From NCBI GenBank assembly GCA_003212035.1, contig QCRA01000008.1, positions 1 to 33,873 on the forward strand: 33,873 bases of DNA. The letters are read 5' to 3'. This stretch comes from Prochlorococcus sp. AG-459-D04 (GTDB lineage: Bacteria; Cyanobacteriota; Cyanobacteriia; PCC-6307; Cyanobiaceae). Every line of letters begins with the position of its first letter. Within the stretch, counting starts at the first letter, position 1. The notes under the pieces are model-generated. The model was not told the DNA's origin and did not search any database. It worked only from the letters and a program-made list of their open reading frames with translations. Shown one piece after another: positions 8,589 to 18,683 of this stretch. The position numbers and the translations under genes were made by a program.

Positions 8589-11087
8589 TTAATCACTATA
8601 TTTTTTTATAAGTTTTTCTACTCTTTTTTCTATTGGTTCATTGCTTAAGGTATTTTTAAGTCTCTCAACTAATAAAGGGAAAGCAAAAGGGGTCGGACTC
8701 TTTATCTCGTTTAACAGAATTTTTAAATTTTTTAATCTTTGTAATGATCTAGATATTCTTTTATTTTCTAATTGATATTCTTTAACTTCTTGATGAGATT
8801 GTTTTATTAAAAGATGGCCTTCTTCATATTTAGTAAAGACATCGAAGAAAAGACTTGAACTTATTTGAAGTTGAGAGGAAGTTTTTGTTTTGGTTGGATT
8901 ATTTTGATTTACAAGACCACTTATTTGGGCAATATTTTTAAATCTACGTTTTGTTAATTCTGAAAAATTAATCGCATTTTCTAGATCTTCTTCCAATTTA
9001 TTGTTATCCAAAAAGTAATCGGCTTCTTTTTTTACTATGGAAAAATCATAATCTTCTGCTGTAGTTAAGCTGAATCCAAAATCATTAGCGGTAATACTAA
9101 ATGTAGATTGTTTTAATTTTGCTAATCTTAAAGCCCATAGAAATGCAATCCCTTCATTTACAAATTTGCCATCAAGTGTAAAAACAAAAAGATTCGAAAA
9201 ATCCTTGGTTTTATATATTTCTATAAGGAATTCATCTCTAGTTGGAATATTTGAAAGAACTTTTTGTTTATTCAATATTGGGCGTAATGAATTTAGTTCA
9301 GGATTTAAGTAATCATAATTTTCTAATTCATTGCATATATCTATTTCTTTTCTCAAACTTTCACAAAGTAGATCAGAAATTGCCATTTGACCTCCAACCC
9401 ATGCAGGAATTAGAGAACTTTTTTTTGTTGATTTTTTAACGTATAAAATCATATCTCTGATTCTTACAAATTGGAGCATTTTGCCGGCAAAGTAAAATGT
9501 ATCTCCAGGATTTAATTTTGAAGCAAAATTCTCCTCTAAATTTCCTAAGGATTTACCTTTCATATATTTAACATTCACAAATTTGTCACTTGTAATTGTC
9601 CCAATATTGAACTTATGCATTCTTATTAAAGATTTGTCTTTTACAAAATATTTAAAGTTTTCACTATTATTTTGTGATTCTTCTTTAACTATCTTTTTAT
9701 ATTTTGGGTATGCTTTAAGACATTTTCCTCCATATTCTAAAAAGTCAAGACACCAATTCCAATCTTGATCTTTTAAGTTTCTATAACTCCAGCAATTTTT
9801 AATTCTTTCTTTCTCAATTTTCGGATCAAAGCCATTTCCGCATGCCAAACTTGTTAAATGTTGTAGAAGCACATCATAAGATAATTCAGGAAGACTAATT
9901 TCTTCAGATATACCACTTTTTATTATTCTTCTCATTGCACTAATCTCTAATAACTCCAAAGAATTTGTAGGCATAAAAATTATTTTTGATTTTCCACCTG
10001 GTCTATGAGCACTTCTTCCCGCTCTTTGGATAAGTCTAGCTAAATTCTTTGCGCTACCAATTTGAACTATTTGATCTACAGGTTGGAAGTCAACCCCCAA
10101 ATCTAACGAGCTGGTGCAGACCACCCATTTTATTAATCCGTCTTTAACCCCTTCTTCAACTCTTTTTCTATCATCTTTATCTAAAGAGCCGTGATGAAGT
10201 GCTATTTTGTCTTCCATCTCTGGCAGAAAAAATTTAAGACATTGATACCATCTTTCAGATTGGTTTCTTGTATTGGTGAACAATAAGGTGCTTTTATTTT
10301 TATCTAGGATTTTTAAAAGTGAAGAATGACTTCTAATTCCAAGATGACCACTCCATGGAAAGGTCGTTTGCTCCTCTGGCAAAACGCTTATAATTTCGAT
10401 CTCTTTTTGAATATTTGTACTAATAATTTTGGGTTTATTAGAGCTAATCCCAACTATGGCTCTTGCTGCTTCTTCAATATTTCCAATAGTTGCAGACATT
10501 GCCCAAATTTGTAAATTTTTTATATTACCTCTTAGCCAACTTAAAGATAACTCGCACTGGTTTCCTCTTTTACTACCCATCAATTCATGCCATTCGTCAA
10601 TAATTATTGATGACAACTCCTTGAACAAATTATTAGATTCTTTATTAGATAGTAAAAGAGATAAAGACTCTGGAGTGGTAATAAGAATATTAGGTGGTTT
10701 AGCTAGTTGCTTTTTCTTTTCGTATGGCGTTGTATCCCCATTCCTAATTTCAACAGTGATTTCTTTATTAAAATGTAAAGCTGCTAATTGTATGGAATTT
10801 TTTAAATCTCTAGTTAGAGCTTTTAAAGGCGTAATTAATAATATATTCACACTTTTATTATTTTTGGGATCTTCTATCTGTGATAAAGGTCCCATTAATG
10901 CAGCATAAGTTTTGCCGCATCCAGTAGGAACTTGTATTATTCCATTCTCTCCATTTAAAAATGCTTCCCAAGATTCGATCTGGTAGGGTAATGGCTCCCA
11001 TCCATTTGAGTAGAAAAACTGTTTAATTTTAGAAATTAAATTATTTTGCTTACTATTTTGCTTATTATTTTGCGTAATATTTTTCAT
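8589..11087 (-). CDS. Ligase-associated DEXH-box helicase (Lhr family)
   Basis: 'QVPTGCGKTYAA', 'IIDEWHELMGSKRGNQ', 'AMSATIGN', 'RAGRSAHRPG'. Confidence 0.92.
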   Translation of the reverse strand: MKNITQNNKQNSKQNNLISKIKQFFYSNGWEPLPYQIESWEAFLNGENGIIQVPTGCGKTYAALMGPLSQIEDPKNNKSVNILLITPLKALTRDLKNSIQLAALHFNKEITVEIRNGDTTPYEKKKQLAKPPNILITTPESLSLLLSNKESNNLFKELSSIIIDEWHELMGSKRGNQCELSLSWLRGNIKNLQIWAMSATIGNIEEAARAIVGISSNKPKIISTNIQKEIEIISVLPEEQTTFPWSGHLGIRSHSSLLKILDKNKSTLLFTNTRNQSERWYQCLKFFLPEMEDKIALHHGSLDKDDRKRVEEGVKDGLIKWVVCTSSLDLGVDFQPVDQIVQIGSAKNLARLIQRAGRSAHRPGGKSKIIFMPTNSLELLEISAMRRIIKSGISEEISLPELSYDVLLQHLTSLACGNGFDPKIEKERIKNCWSYRNLKDQDWNWCLDFLEYGGKCLKAYPKYKKIVKEESQNNSENFKYFVKDKSLIRMHKFNIGTITSDKFVNVKYMKGKSLGNLEENFASKLNPGDTFYFAGKMLQFVRIRDMILYVKKSTKKSSLIPAWVGGQMAISDLLCESLRKEIDICNELENYDYLNPELNSLRPILNKQKVLSNIPTRDEFLIEIYKTKDFSNLFVFTLDGKFVNEGIAFLWALRLAKLKQSTFSITANDFGFSLTTAEDYDFSIVKKEADYFLDNNKLEEDLENAINFSELTKRRFKNIAQISGLVNQNNPTKTKTSSQLQISSSLFFDVFTKYEEGHLLIKQSHQEVKEYQLENKRISRSLQRLKNLKILLNEIKSPTPFAFPLLVERLKNTLSNEPIEKRVEKLIKKYSD
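11042..11077 (-). repeat. Three tandem 12-bp units TATTTTGCTTAC/TATTTTGCTTAT/TATTTTGCGTAA inside the helicase N-terminus
   Basis: Read directly; encodes Q/N/K-rich TQNNKQNSKQNN near the start Met. Confidence 0.75.
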
Positions 11088-12724
11088 AATGTTTTTTTCA
11101 TCAGTTCATAAGCATTCTCTAGGCTATCTGCATCAATGATTTTTTTATCTTTTCTCCATTTTGTTATTCTTGGAAATCTTACTGCTATGCCAGACTTATG
11201 ACGTTTTGAAATTTGTATTTTCTCAAAAGATATTTCGAATACCATTTCTGGTTTTAACGATCGAACAGGACCAAATTTTTCTATTGTATTTTTCCTTATC
11301 CATTTATCTAACTCTTTAATCTCAATATTCGTTAAACCAGAATATGCACTTGCAAATTTAATTAATTCTTGGTCTTTCCATAATGCAAAACTGTAATCTG
11401 TATACAGACCAGCTCTTCTACCGCTACCGCCCTTAGCGTAAATTAGAACAGCATCCAGTTGCATAGGATTAACTTTATATTTCCACCAAATACCTTTTTT
11501 TCTACCAGAGGAGTATATAGAAGTCTTTTTCTTAATTATTAATCCTTCAGTATTATTTTCTCGAGATTTTTCTTTATAAGTTGCAGCATCAGGCCAATCT
11601 TTAGGAAAGATTAAATCACATATTTTGAAAATATCAGAGATATTATTCTCAGTTTTATTTTGCCATTTTGAAAAATATTTTTCTAACTCAATTCTTCTAT
11701 TTTCTAATTTAATTTCTCTTATATCTCTCCCATTTATCTCTAAAAGATCATAAGAAATAAAAATAATTGGATATTTTATTTGGATTGATTTAGTAGGAGA
11801 TTTTCTATTTATTCTTTTTTGAAGTAAAGAAAAATCAAAAGCAATTTGTTCTTTAAAATTCCAAACTAATAATTCCCCATCAAGAACGAAATCATCTTTT
11901 ATATGCGACATTTTCTCTACTAATTCCGGGAAGGATTCATTGACTAATTCTTGTCCTCTTGTCCATAACGAAACATTGCCTGATCTTTTAATTAATTGCA
12001 TCCTTATACCGTCGTATTTCCACTCAAATTGAAAATCATTTATTGAATTTTTGAAGATTTTATCTTCAATAGTATTCGCTAGAAGAAATGGAAATGGTTT
12101 GGAATTTAACTCTTGAAGATTGATATTCTTGTTAATTAAAAATTCATATGAATTAATTGAAGGCTCAAAATTCCCCATCAACCTATGGGAAATAATCTCT
12201 TCATCTATATTAATTAGTTTCGATATCGATTTTGTGATTAATCCGATAGAGACTCCTACTCTAAAAGTTCCTGTAAGAATTTTATTAAAAATAAGATGGT
12301 TTTCTTCAGGTAATGTTTCCCAAATATTTTTAATTTGTAAATTTTTCTCATCCTCATCAAGTTTTGATAAATCAGGTATTGTTTTGCTAAGTATTTCATT
12401 GAGACTTATATTTGATAATTTCTTTTTTCTGGTAGTACTTTGATTTTTGAGTAATAACGTTATTACCTCAGCAGAATCACCAACTTTTTGATAACATGTA
12501 TCGATTAACCATTCAGGATATTCATATATTTGAGAAAAAAGATTTTTTAAATATCTTCCGCTAATAAATCTCTTATTACTTTTTCCAGTCAGTAAATATA
12601 TCGCCCATGAATTATCTATTGGATCATTAGATAAAAAATAATTCTTTAAAACTTCAATTTTATTATTTGTACTGTTACTTGAGTCTAAATCTACAAATAA
12701 TTCTGAAAAATTTTTTAAGCTCAT
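11084..12724 (-). CDS. ATP-dependent DNA ligase
   Basis: Adenylation motif 'FEWKYDGIRMQL', 'DGELLVW', 'EGLIIKKKTSIYSSGRKKGIWWKYK'; 4-nt overlap with the helicase gene. Confidence 0.93.
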   Translation of the reverse strand: MSLKNFSELFVDLDSSNSTNNKIEVLKNYFLSNDPIDNSWAIYLLTGKSNKRFISGRYLKNLFSQIYEYPEWLIDTCYQKVGDSAEVITLLLKNQSTTRKKKLSNISLNEILSKTIPDLSKLDEDEKNLQIKNIWETLPEENHLIFNKILTGTFRVGVSIGLITKSISKLINIDEEIISHRLMGNFEPSINSYEFLINKNINLQELNSKPFPFLLANTIEDKIFKNSINDFQFEWKYDGIRMQLIKRSGNVSLWTRGQELVNESFPELVEKMSHIKDDFVLDGELLVWNFKEQIAFDFSLLQKRINRKSPTKSIQIKYPIIFISYDLLEINGRDIREIKLENRRIELEKYFSKWQNKTENNISDIFKICDLIFPKDWPDAATYKEKSRENNTEGLIIKKKTSIYSSGRKKGIWWKYKVNPMQLDAVLIYAKGGSGRRAGLYTDYSFALWKDQELIKFASAYSGLTNIEIKELDKWIRKNTIEKFGPVRSLKPEMVFEISFEKIQISKRHKSGIAVRFPRITKWRKDKKIIDADSLENAYELMKKTL

Positions 12725-12726
12725 AT

Positions 12727-13713
12727 TTATTTACCAAAGACAAGAACATTTATTGATTCCTTTTCAACTAAAAATTTACTTAAAGCTTCACTATCTCCAT
12801 GATGAAAAAATACATTTTTTGCTTCAGACCTTTTTACTACTTCCAGAATTCCATCCCAATCTGCATGATCAGAGATTGGGAATCCCTTGTCATATCCTGA
12901 TCTTTTTCTTAGAGCTCTTATTGACATCCATCCACTCGCAAAAGCTGTTTGTATATTTTTGAAATTTTTTAGATAAGATCCTTTACTTAAAGATGGCGGT
13001 AATAATATTAGACTCCCTTTAAGTTCATCAATTTTTTTTTTATTTTCGATTTTTATAGTATCTTTAATATCAATCCCAAGTTTTTTATAACTATTGTTCA
13101 TTTTATGAATACTGCCATGGGAATAAATATTGCCTTTAAAATTTGTTTGACTAATTTCGTTTAACAATCTCTGAGCTTTTCCAAGTGAATAGCAGAAAAG
13201 TAAAGAAGTTTTTTCTGGTGAATTAGTTATCCATTTTGAAATATCATTTGCTATCTTGTTTGATTCATCCCACTTAAATATTGGTAAACCAAAAGTACAT
13301 TCGCTTATTAAATAATCAGTTTTTACTATTTCATATTGTTTGCAAGTCTCATCTTTTTGAAGCTTAAAGTCACCAGAAATTAACCATTTTTCATCAGCAA
13401 AAATAAACCTTATTTGACTAGATCCCAGGATGTGACCGGATGGATGAAAAGAAATATTAATGCCATTTACCTTAAATTCTTCTCCATATTCAAAAGTCTT
13501 AATTTTGATATTATCTCCAACTCTTTCTTTAAGAAGTATCGCAGTTTCCCTAGTAGAAATGTATTCTTCACAGCCAAATGTAAAGTGATCAAAATGAGCA
13601 TGAGTTATTAATGCCTTTTTTACTGGCTTGCTTGGATCAATCCAAATATCAGCAAGTTCACAATAAAGATTATCATCTTTGTATCTAATTAAATATTCTT
13701 CTTTAGTTTTCAA
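12727..13713 (-). CDS. Ligase-associated MBL-fold exonuclease
   Basis: 'ALITHAHFDHFTFG', 'HPSGHILGSSQI', 'SGDFKLQ'; cassette context. Confidence 0.9.
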   Translation of the reverse strand: MKTKEEYLIRYKDDNLYCELADIWIDPSKPVKKALITHAHFDHFTFGCEEYISTRETAILLKERVGDNIKIKTFEYGEEFKVNGINISFHPSGHILGSSQIRFIFADEKWLISGDFKLQKDETCKQYEIVKTDYLISECTFGLPIFKWDESNKIANDISKWITNSPEKTSLLFCYSLGKAQRLLNEISQTNFKGNIYSHGSIHKMNNSYKKLGIDIKDTIKIENKKKIDELKGSLILLPPSLSKGSYLKNFKNIQTAFASGWMSIRALRKRSGYDKGFPISDHADWDGILEVVKRSEAKNVFFHHGDSEALSKFLVEKESINVLVFGK

Positions 13714-13748
13714 AACTACATCTCTTTCAATGAAGCTAATTTAGCTAA

Positions 13749-14162
13749 TTATGCCCATGCTTGTTTTGATAAAGCTATGGCTGAAATGGTTAGTAAAGCA
13801 ATAACTACAAATTTGTTACTCCAATTAATCATGAATGAACTAATTTTGTTAAATGAAACTCTATTAGATGGCACAATATCTTTCTGATTCAGAATGTCAT
13901 GATTTTCATTATTTTTTAAGTAATTTAAATTTTTAATCTCATTTATTAATTTAGATTCGCAAGTTGAGAGTTGTTCTACTTGATTTAATAAATCAATATC
14001 TTCTGGTCTTAATAAAGAATTTAATTCTTTAATTTGCCTTTCGTTTTTTACAAGAAATTCATTAACTATCTCATCTGTTCGTAATCCCTTCTTTAAATTT
14101 AAAAGAATTTCATCTCTTTCCCAGGAATTTTCAAGGGAATTTAAAATTTTACTTATGCTCAT
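13749..14162 (-). CDS. Hypothetical protein with C-terminal TM segment
   Basis: 137-aa ORF with acidic/helical body and 'FVVIALLTISAIALSKQAWA' tail. Confidence 0.55.
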   Translation of the reverse strand: MSISKILNSLENSWERDEILLNLKKGLRTDEIVNEFLVKNERQIKELNSLLRPEDIDLLNQVEQLSTCESKLINEIKNLNYLKNNENHDILNQKDIVPSNRVSFNKISSFMINWSNKFVVIALLTISAIALSKQAWA

Positions 14163-14246
14163 TTTAAGTATTTTTACTTATGATAATTTATTATTTTTTT
14201 CTTCTGTGGCTTATCCCTTTAAGTAATTAGAAAAAATTATTTTTAT

Positions 14247-14528
14247 TTAAGATTTACGAATAAGTCTGTTTGCAAAATATTTTATCTTAACCTTTTCTAC
14301 AATTTTTTTAGAACTGCTTTTGATTTTAACTTTATTTAAATTGATTACTTCATCTGAGACATTTTTGCCCGTTTCAAAATAACTTTTAATTTTTTCTAAT
14401 TCTTCTTCATTTAATCTTTTTGTCGCACCTTTTGCGTTTATTCCAAGTTTCTTGCACGCTAGTAATATTCTATTACTTTCAACATTAAGATCTTTGGCAA
14501 TAATGAAAATAGGAGTGTTGATAGACAT
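14247..14528 (-). CDS. Stand-alone IF2 N-terminal-domain-like small protein
   Basis: 'PIFIIAKDLNVESNRILLACKKLGINAKGATKRLNEEELEKIKSYF' resembles the IF2_N module. Confidence 0.6.
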   Translation of the reverse strand: MSINTPIFIIAKDLNVESNRILLACKKLGINAKGATKRLNEEELEKIKSYFETGKNVSDEVINLNKVKIKSSSKKIVEKVKIKYFANRLIRKS

Positions 14529-14623
14529 TATTTTATTTACTAGGAAATTTATTATTTATAGTATATTTATAAGTTAGAAATTAAATATATTTTTAACTAT
14601 TTTTAATTTGAAAACTTTTTTAA

Positions 14624-15943
14624 TTAAGCTACTTCATCTTCAAAATTATTTAAATCATTAAACTTTTTCTTCATGGTGGGGTTATTTCTAGTTAATTTCT
14701 TTACGGTCAAATCTTGAGATTTGCTGTCAGCAGATAAAAGATGTTTTTTTGAGAGAACTAAAGCCTCTTTAGTTTTTTGTAAATGGGTTATTGATTTATC
14801 AATTTCTGAAATTGCATCATTAAATCTATCTTGGGCAAGTGAAACATTTTTACCAACTGCATTTTTAAATTGCTCAAGAGTACTTTCAAAATTAGTTATG
14901 TCAAAATTCTCACGTTTCATTAAATCAATTTGTGATTTGTATTTTAAGGTTTCCATAGATGCATTTCTTAGCAGAGAAATAATGGGTAAGAAAAATTGAG
15001 GTCTAATGACATACATTTTTGGGAATCTATGAGAAACATCTACTATGCCAGCATTATATAGTTCACTATCTGGTTCTAGCAGGGATACGAGAACTGCATA
15101 TTCACAAGATTTTTGTCTTCTATCTTTATCTAATTCTTTTAAAAAATCTTCGTTTTTTCTTTTATTAGTTCCATTTAAACTTTCATTCTTCATCTCAAAC
15201 ATTATAGATACCACTTCAGTGTTATTTTCATCAAATTCTCTAAATATATAATCACCTTTACTTCCAGAAGTGGCATCATTATCCTTTTCGAAATATGAGT
15301 TTTTAAAAGCAGAGGCACGATTCAGATTAAATTGGGTTTCGCAATGGATTTCTAAGGTTTCCCCTACCATCTTTGTAGATAATCTGGATTTCATTTCTCT
15401 TAACTCCTGAATAGTCAGGTCCCTTTCACTAATTTTGCTTTTAAACTTTTCTTCGATTAATTTTTCATTAATTGAATGTTCTAGCCTCATCTTTTCAATG
15501 GAATTTGTTAATGATGAGTTTTCTTTTTCTAAATTAGAAACAGCTTCACTAACTTTGTTTTTTAAAGATAATTCTGAAATTAAAGACTGGTTTTTAATTT
15601 CATCCTTTAACTTGGTTAATTCATTATTCAGTGAATTAATTTTATTTGTTGCTTGATTTTTTAAATCATTAATAGCATATGTTTTCTTCTCTTCAGCTAT
15701 TTTTAATTTAGATTCAAGAGTTTGGATCTCAAACTCTTTAATGCGATTTTGCTCTATTAACTTTATTTTTAACTCTCGCTTTAAAATTTCCAAAGTTTTT
15801 TTGTTATCTTCTTCAGCCAAAATAAGTCTTTCTTTTATCTGTTTGTTAAATTCTTCGTCTTTTATCTGAAGAAGTATTTCTTCAAAGCTGCTGGGATCAA
15901 TTCGGAAAGTTTTGCCGCATGAAGGACATTTAATATCTTTCAT
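14624..15943 (-). CDS. DUF2130-type coiled-coil protein
   Basis: N-terminal Cys motif 'IKCPSCGKTF', long coiled coil, then 'MVGETLEIHCETQFN...SKGDYIFRE' and 'VSIMFEMKNE'. Confidence 0.8.
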   Translation of the reverse strand: MKDIKCPSCGKTFRIDPSSFEEILLQIKDEEFNKQIKERLILAEEDNKKTLEILKRELKIKLIEQNRIKEFEIQTLESKLKIAEEKKTYAINDLKNQATNKINSLNNELTKLKDEIKNQSLISELSLKNKVSEAVSNLEKENSSLTNSIEKMRLEHSINEKLIEEKFKSKISERDLTIQELREMKSRLSTKMVGETLEIHCETQFNLNRASAFKNSYFEKDNDATSGSKGDYIFREFDENNTEVVSIMFEMKNESLNGTNKRKNEDFLKELDKDRRQKSCEYAVLVSLLEPDSELYNAGIVDVSHRFPKMYVIRPQFFLPIISLLRNASMETLKYKSQIDLMKRENFDITNFESTLEQFKNAVGKNVSLAQDRFNDAISEIDKSITHLQKTKEALVLSKKHLLSADSKSQDLTVKKLTRNNPTMKKKFNDLNNFEDEVA

Positions 15944-16074
15944 TTTTTTATTACAAAATTAATATTAGAAAGGATTTAATATTCGAATTATTTAAAAAGA
16001 ATATTATTCTTGATTAAGAATAAACAATGATTCAATGTTATGCATTAAAAAATAAAATAATTACTCAATAAAAG

Positions 16075-16443
16075 TCATATTAATCCTGATTCCTTAAGAA
16101 TATTTATTTTATTTGCTAATTCAATATCTGCAGAAGATATTGAGCGGTCTAAAGTTTTGTGAGTTGAAACTGTGTATCCACTATCATCAACAAATTCGTC
16201 TTCAGTATCTTTTAAGTGGGCATTCTCATTATGGAGATCTTTAAAATTATCCGACTTGTATTTATTTGTCTTACTGATATTACTATATCCAAAATTCGCA
16301 ATTCCTCTGGCATCTAATGCTTCCTCAACTAATATTCCCACTACCTTAGATCTACTTATAGATTCGCTCTTTGATATTTCATCAATAATTTCAAGTACTC
16401 TTTTTCTAGGGAGATATCCTATTCTTTTAACTTTATTTTCCAT
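16075..16443 (-). CDS. Hypothetical protein with possible ribbon-helix-helix N-terminus
   Basis: 'RIGYLPRKRVLEIIDEISKSESISRSKVVGILVEEALDARG' resembles an RHH/CopG fold; remainder disordered and acidic. Confidence 0.5.
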   Translation of the reverse strand: MENKVKRIGYLPRKRVLEIIDEISKSESISRSKVVGILVEEALDARGIANFGYSNISKTNKYKSDNFKDLHNENAHLKDTEDEFVDDSGYTVSTHKTLDRSISSADIELANKINILKESGLI

Positions 16444-16671
16444 AAATCTTTACTTATGTCAATATTGTAACACTTCTGTCAAATCAAGTCAGATTTTGAT
16501 TAATAGCAATTATCTATAAATTTAAATAATGAGATTAAAGTATAATTTTAAAGAGTACTCATACAAAGTTATTTCTCAAATAGTAATGAAGATAGCTTTA
16601 TGTGCTTTTTCTAATTACTCTTTCAGATTTGGTCGGATTTCTGAAATTTTCTTAATTTAATTCCAAATATT

Positions 16672-16875
16672 ATGAAAGATAATTTATACGATAATGCTGA
16701 TAGCTTTGCAATGTCATTTGATGAGGAATGGGAAAATATTGATTGTGTTGATATACGATCAAAGATAGATAAGGTATTTGAACTTTTATCAGAACACCCT
16801 TTTTTAATATCTAATCCTGAAAATGCTAGAAAAATGGCTGAATTTAGGATATTTTCATTAAAAAAATTTCAATAA
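16672..16875 (+). CDS. Small hypothetical protein (67 aa)
   Basis: ATG ORF in otherwise unoccupied sequence. Confidence 0.5.
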   Translation: MKDNLYDNADSFAMSFDEEWENIDCVDIRSKIDKVFELLSEHPFLISNPENARKMAEFRIFSLKKFQ

Positions 16876-16932
16876 TTATTTTTTAATTTTATTAAAAATT
16901 AATTATCGAAATTTAATTTTCATTATTTAAGT

Positions 16933-17106
16933 TTACGTAGGGGCCGAATTAAAAAATCCCTTACTATATAAAAATATTATGATGCCAATTATTGGACCAA
17001 TTCCAAATACAAAAAGAACTAATTTTGCAGAGTTTTTTGTTTGTCCTAATTTCTGATCTATTGAATTTGAATTAGTTTGTTTTTTTTTGGATTTTTTCTT
17101 TTTCAT
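16933..17106 (-). CDS. Small single-TM protein with basic N-terminus
   Basis: MKKKKSKKKQTNSN...LVLFVFGIGPIIGIIIFLYSKGF; internal Met (17106) preferred over track start 17130. Confidence 0.55.
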   Translation of the reverse strand: MKKKKSKKKQTNSNSIDQKLGQTKNSAKLVLFVFGIGPIIGIIIFLYSKGFFNSAPT

Positions 17107-17242
17107 GAAGGATATACTACTACAACGCAACTTTAAAAGGTTTTGATATGTTTTTGATTTTGAAATAATTTTTCAATTCAACAGAGTTAATATCGGATTC
17201 CAAAAAGACCGTATTGTATAATGTTAAGACTATAAAGCAAAT

Positions 17243-17440
17243 ATGAGTGCAACTAAGAGAGAGGAAGTATGTTCTCACCTTAGGTACATAAGGTTAGAAC
17301 TTAGAGAGATGCATCAAATGCTTATCAAAGAAGATTTATTGCCAGATCTTAATGAAGCAAAGGAAGTACATGCACAACTTGACGCTTTATTGGATTTATT
17401 GTCAGAAAAAAAAGTAAGGAAGATAAAAAGCCAATTTTGA
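17243..17440 (+). CDS. Small hypothetical helical protein (65 aa)
   Basis: ATG ORF with upstream TATAAT-like box at ~17216. Confidence 0.55.
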   Translation: MSATKREEVCSHLRYIRLELREMHQMLIKEDLLPDLNEAKEVHAQLDALLDLLSEKKVRKIKSQF

Positions 17441-17464
17441 AATTTGTGCTTGATTTGAAGATAT

Positions 17465-17659
17465 TCAAAGATAATTTGTAGCTGATTCTATTTTTTTTCG
17501 ATTATCGTGCATTTGTTCCAATTTATTGTAAATTTCTTTGATTTGGATTTGTATTAGATCGGTTGAATGTATATTGCTTAACGCATCTAATGTTGATAGA
17601 AGGCTTTCCTTGGCTTCAATTAAATGTCTACATTCTTTGCTGCCTGCTTCGTATGACAT
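17465..17659 (-). CDS. Small hypothetical protein (64 aa)
   Basis: ATG ORF, helical, no overlap with other genes. Confidence 0.5.
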   Translation of the reverse strand: MSYEAGSKECRHLIEAKESLLSTLDALSNIHSTDLIQIQIKEIYNKLEQMHDNRKKIESATNYL

Positions 17660-17800
17660 AGTTGTTTAATAAAACATGATTATCACAAATATATTAAAAA
17701 TTCTTCAGTATTGCTTGATACTCTTATCAAATGAAAGATTATTATTGTAATTTTCAATACAGTATGAGAAATTATTTTTACTAGTATCAAATTAAAACTC

Positions 17801-17983
17801 ATGCTAGAAAAATCAAAAGATTATAAATTTTGTATTAAATTAGCTTTAGATAATGCAAAAAATAGAATTAATTTATTAGATAATTCTGACAAAAAGTGCG
17901 TTATTGAAGAATACAAGGAATGGATTAATGATGGGTTAAATAAGCATACAGTTTTACTACTAAGGGATGATCCAATTATTTAA
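17801..17983 (+). CDS. Small hypothetical protein (60 aa)
   Basis: ATG ORF in otherwise empty sequence. Confidence 0.4.
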   Translation: MLEKSKDYKFCIKLALDNAKNRINLLDNSDKKCVIEEYKEWINDGLNKHTVLLLRDDPII

Positions 17984-18155
17984 AAACAATGCATAAATTT
18001 CTAATTCTTAGTACTCGAAGTAACCTTTAATAAAAAATAAAGACTTATAGTAAATATTATGGCCAAAATAATGGTTAATGAAGAAAAATTATCCATATAT
18101 TTATTAATTAAAAAATTAATTTAACTATAGCAGTCAAATTAAATAGTACTTATAT

Positions 18156-18284
18156 TCAGCTTTCTTTGAAAAGTGAAAAAATAAATTTATCCAAATTTTC
18201 TTTATCTAAAAATATTTTTTTTTTCTTATAATTTTTTAATTTCTTAAAGATTAAATCAACTATCTGTTCAGATTTTGCAGTCAT
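18156..18284 (-). CDS. Possible 42-aa basic protein
   Basis: MTAKSEQIVDLIFKKLKNYKKKKIFLDKENLDKFIFSLFKES, not in supplied track. Confidence 0.35.
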   Translation of the reverse strand: MTAKSEQIVDLIFKKLKNYKKKKIFLDKENLDKFIFSLFKES

Positions 18285-18293
18285 TTCTTAAGT

Positions 18294-18644
18294 TTATTTT
18301 TCTAATAAATAAATTTTCTCTTCACCTATATTATCTGGCATTGTTATCTTACAACCTTTATCTTTTTCCATATTACAATCTTTTGTGGCAGGAAAAGATT
18401 TCCAGGTGCAAATTTTTTCTTGGGAATCTTCTTTTAAAATACTCCATCCATCGGCTAAGTATTCTGAGATACCATCCTCGCCACAGGAAAACTTTATTTC
18501 TATTCTTTTCTTTTCTGAATTAGAGACCTCATTAATATTTTTTTCTAAATTTTTTATGGGATACTCTTTCTTGATTGATGTCCTGCAAGAACTTAAGAAA
18601 ATTGTAATTAGAATTATTTGTGAAAATTGTTTAACTAAGTTCAT
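18294..18644 (-). CDS. Putative lipoprotein
   Basis: Signal peptide with lipobox-like 'IFLSSC'; several Cys in the mature region. Confidence 0.65.
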   Translation of the reverse strand: MNLVKQFSQIILITIFLSSCRTSIKKEYPIKNLEKNINEVSNSEKKRIEIKFSCGEDGISEYLADGWSILKEDSQEKICTWKSFPATKDCNMEKDKGCKITMPDNIGEEKIYLLEK

Positions 18645-18683
18645 TTTTTACTTTTGATGATTCCAAATTATTTAAATAATAAT

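Noticed and set aside
9242-10908. Plus-strand ORFs 9242..9439, 9583..9768, 10326..10514, 10429..10908
   Set aside because: All antisense to the well-supported Lhr-type helicase.
12120-13611. Plus-strand ORFs 12120..12443, 12753..12962, 13414..13611
   Set aside because: Antisense to the DNA ligase and MBL exonuclease genes.
14721-15656. Plus-strand ORFs inside the DUF2130 region
   Set aside because: Antisense to a long coiled-coil CDS; composition mirrors the opposite strand.
16172-16519. Plus-strand 115-aa ORF
   Set aside because: Antisense to the RHH-like ORF; Ser/Leu-rich composition typical of antisense translation.
18275-18657. Plus-strand ORFs 18275..18523 and 18385..18657
   Set aside because: Antisense to the putative lipoprotein with a recognisable lipobox.
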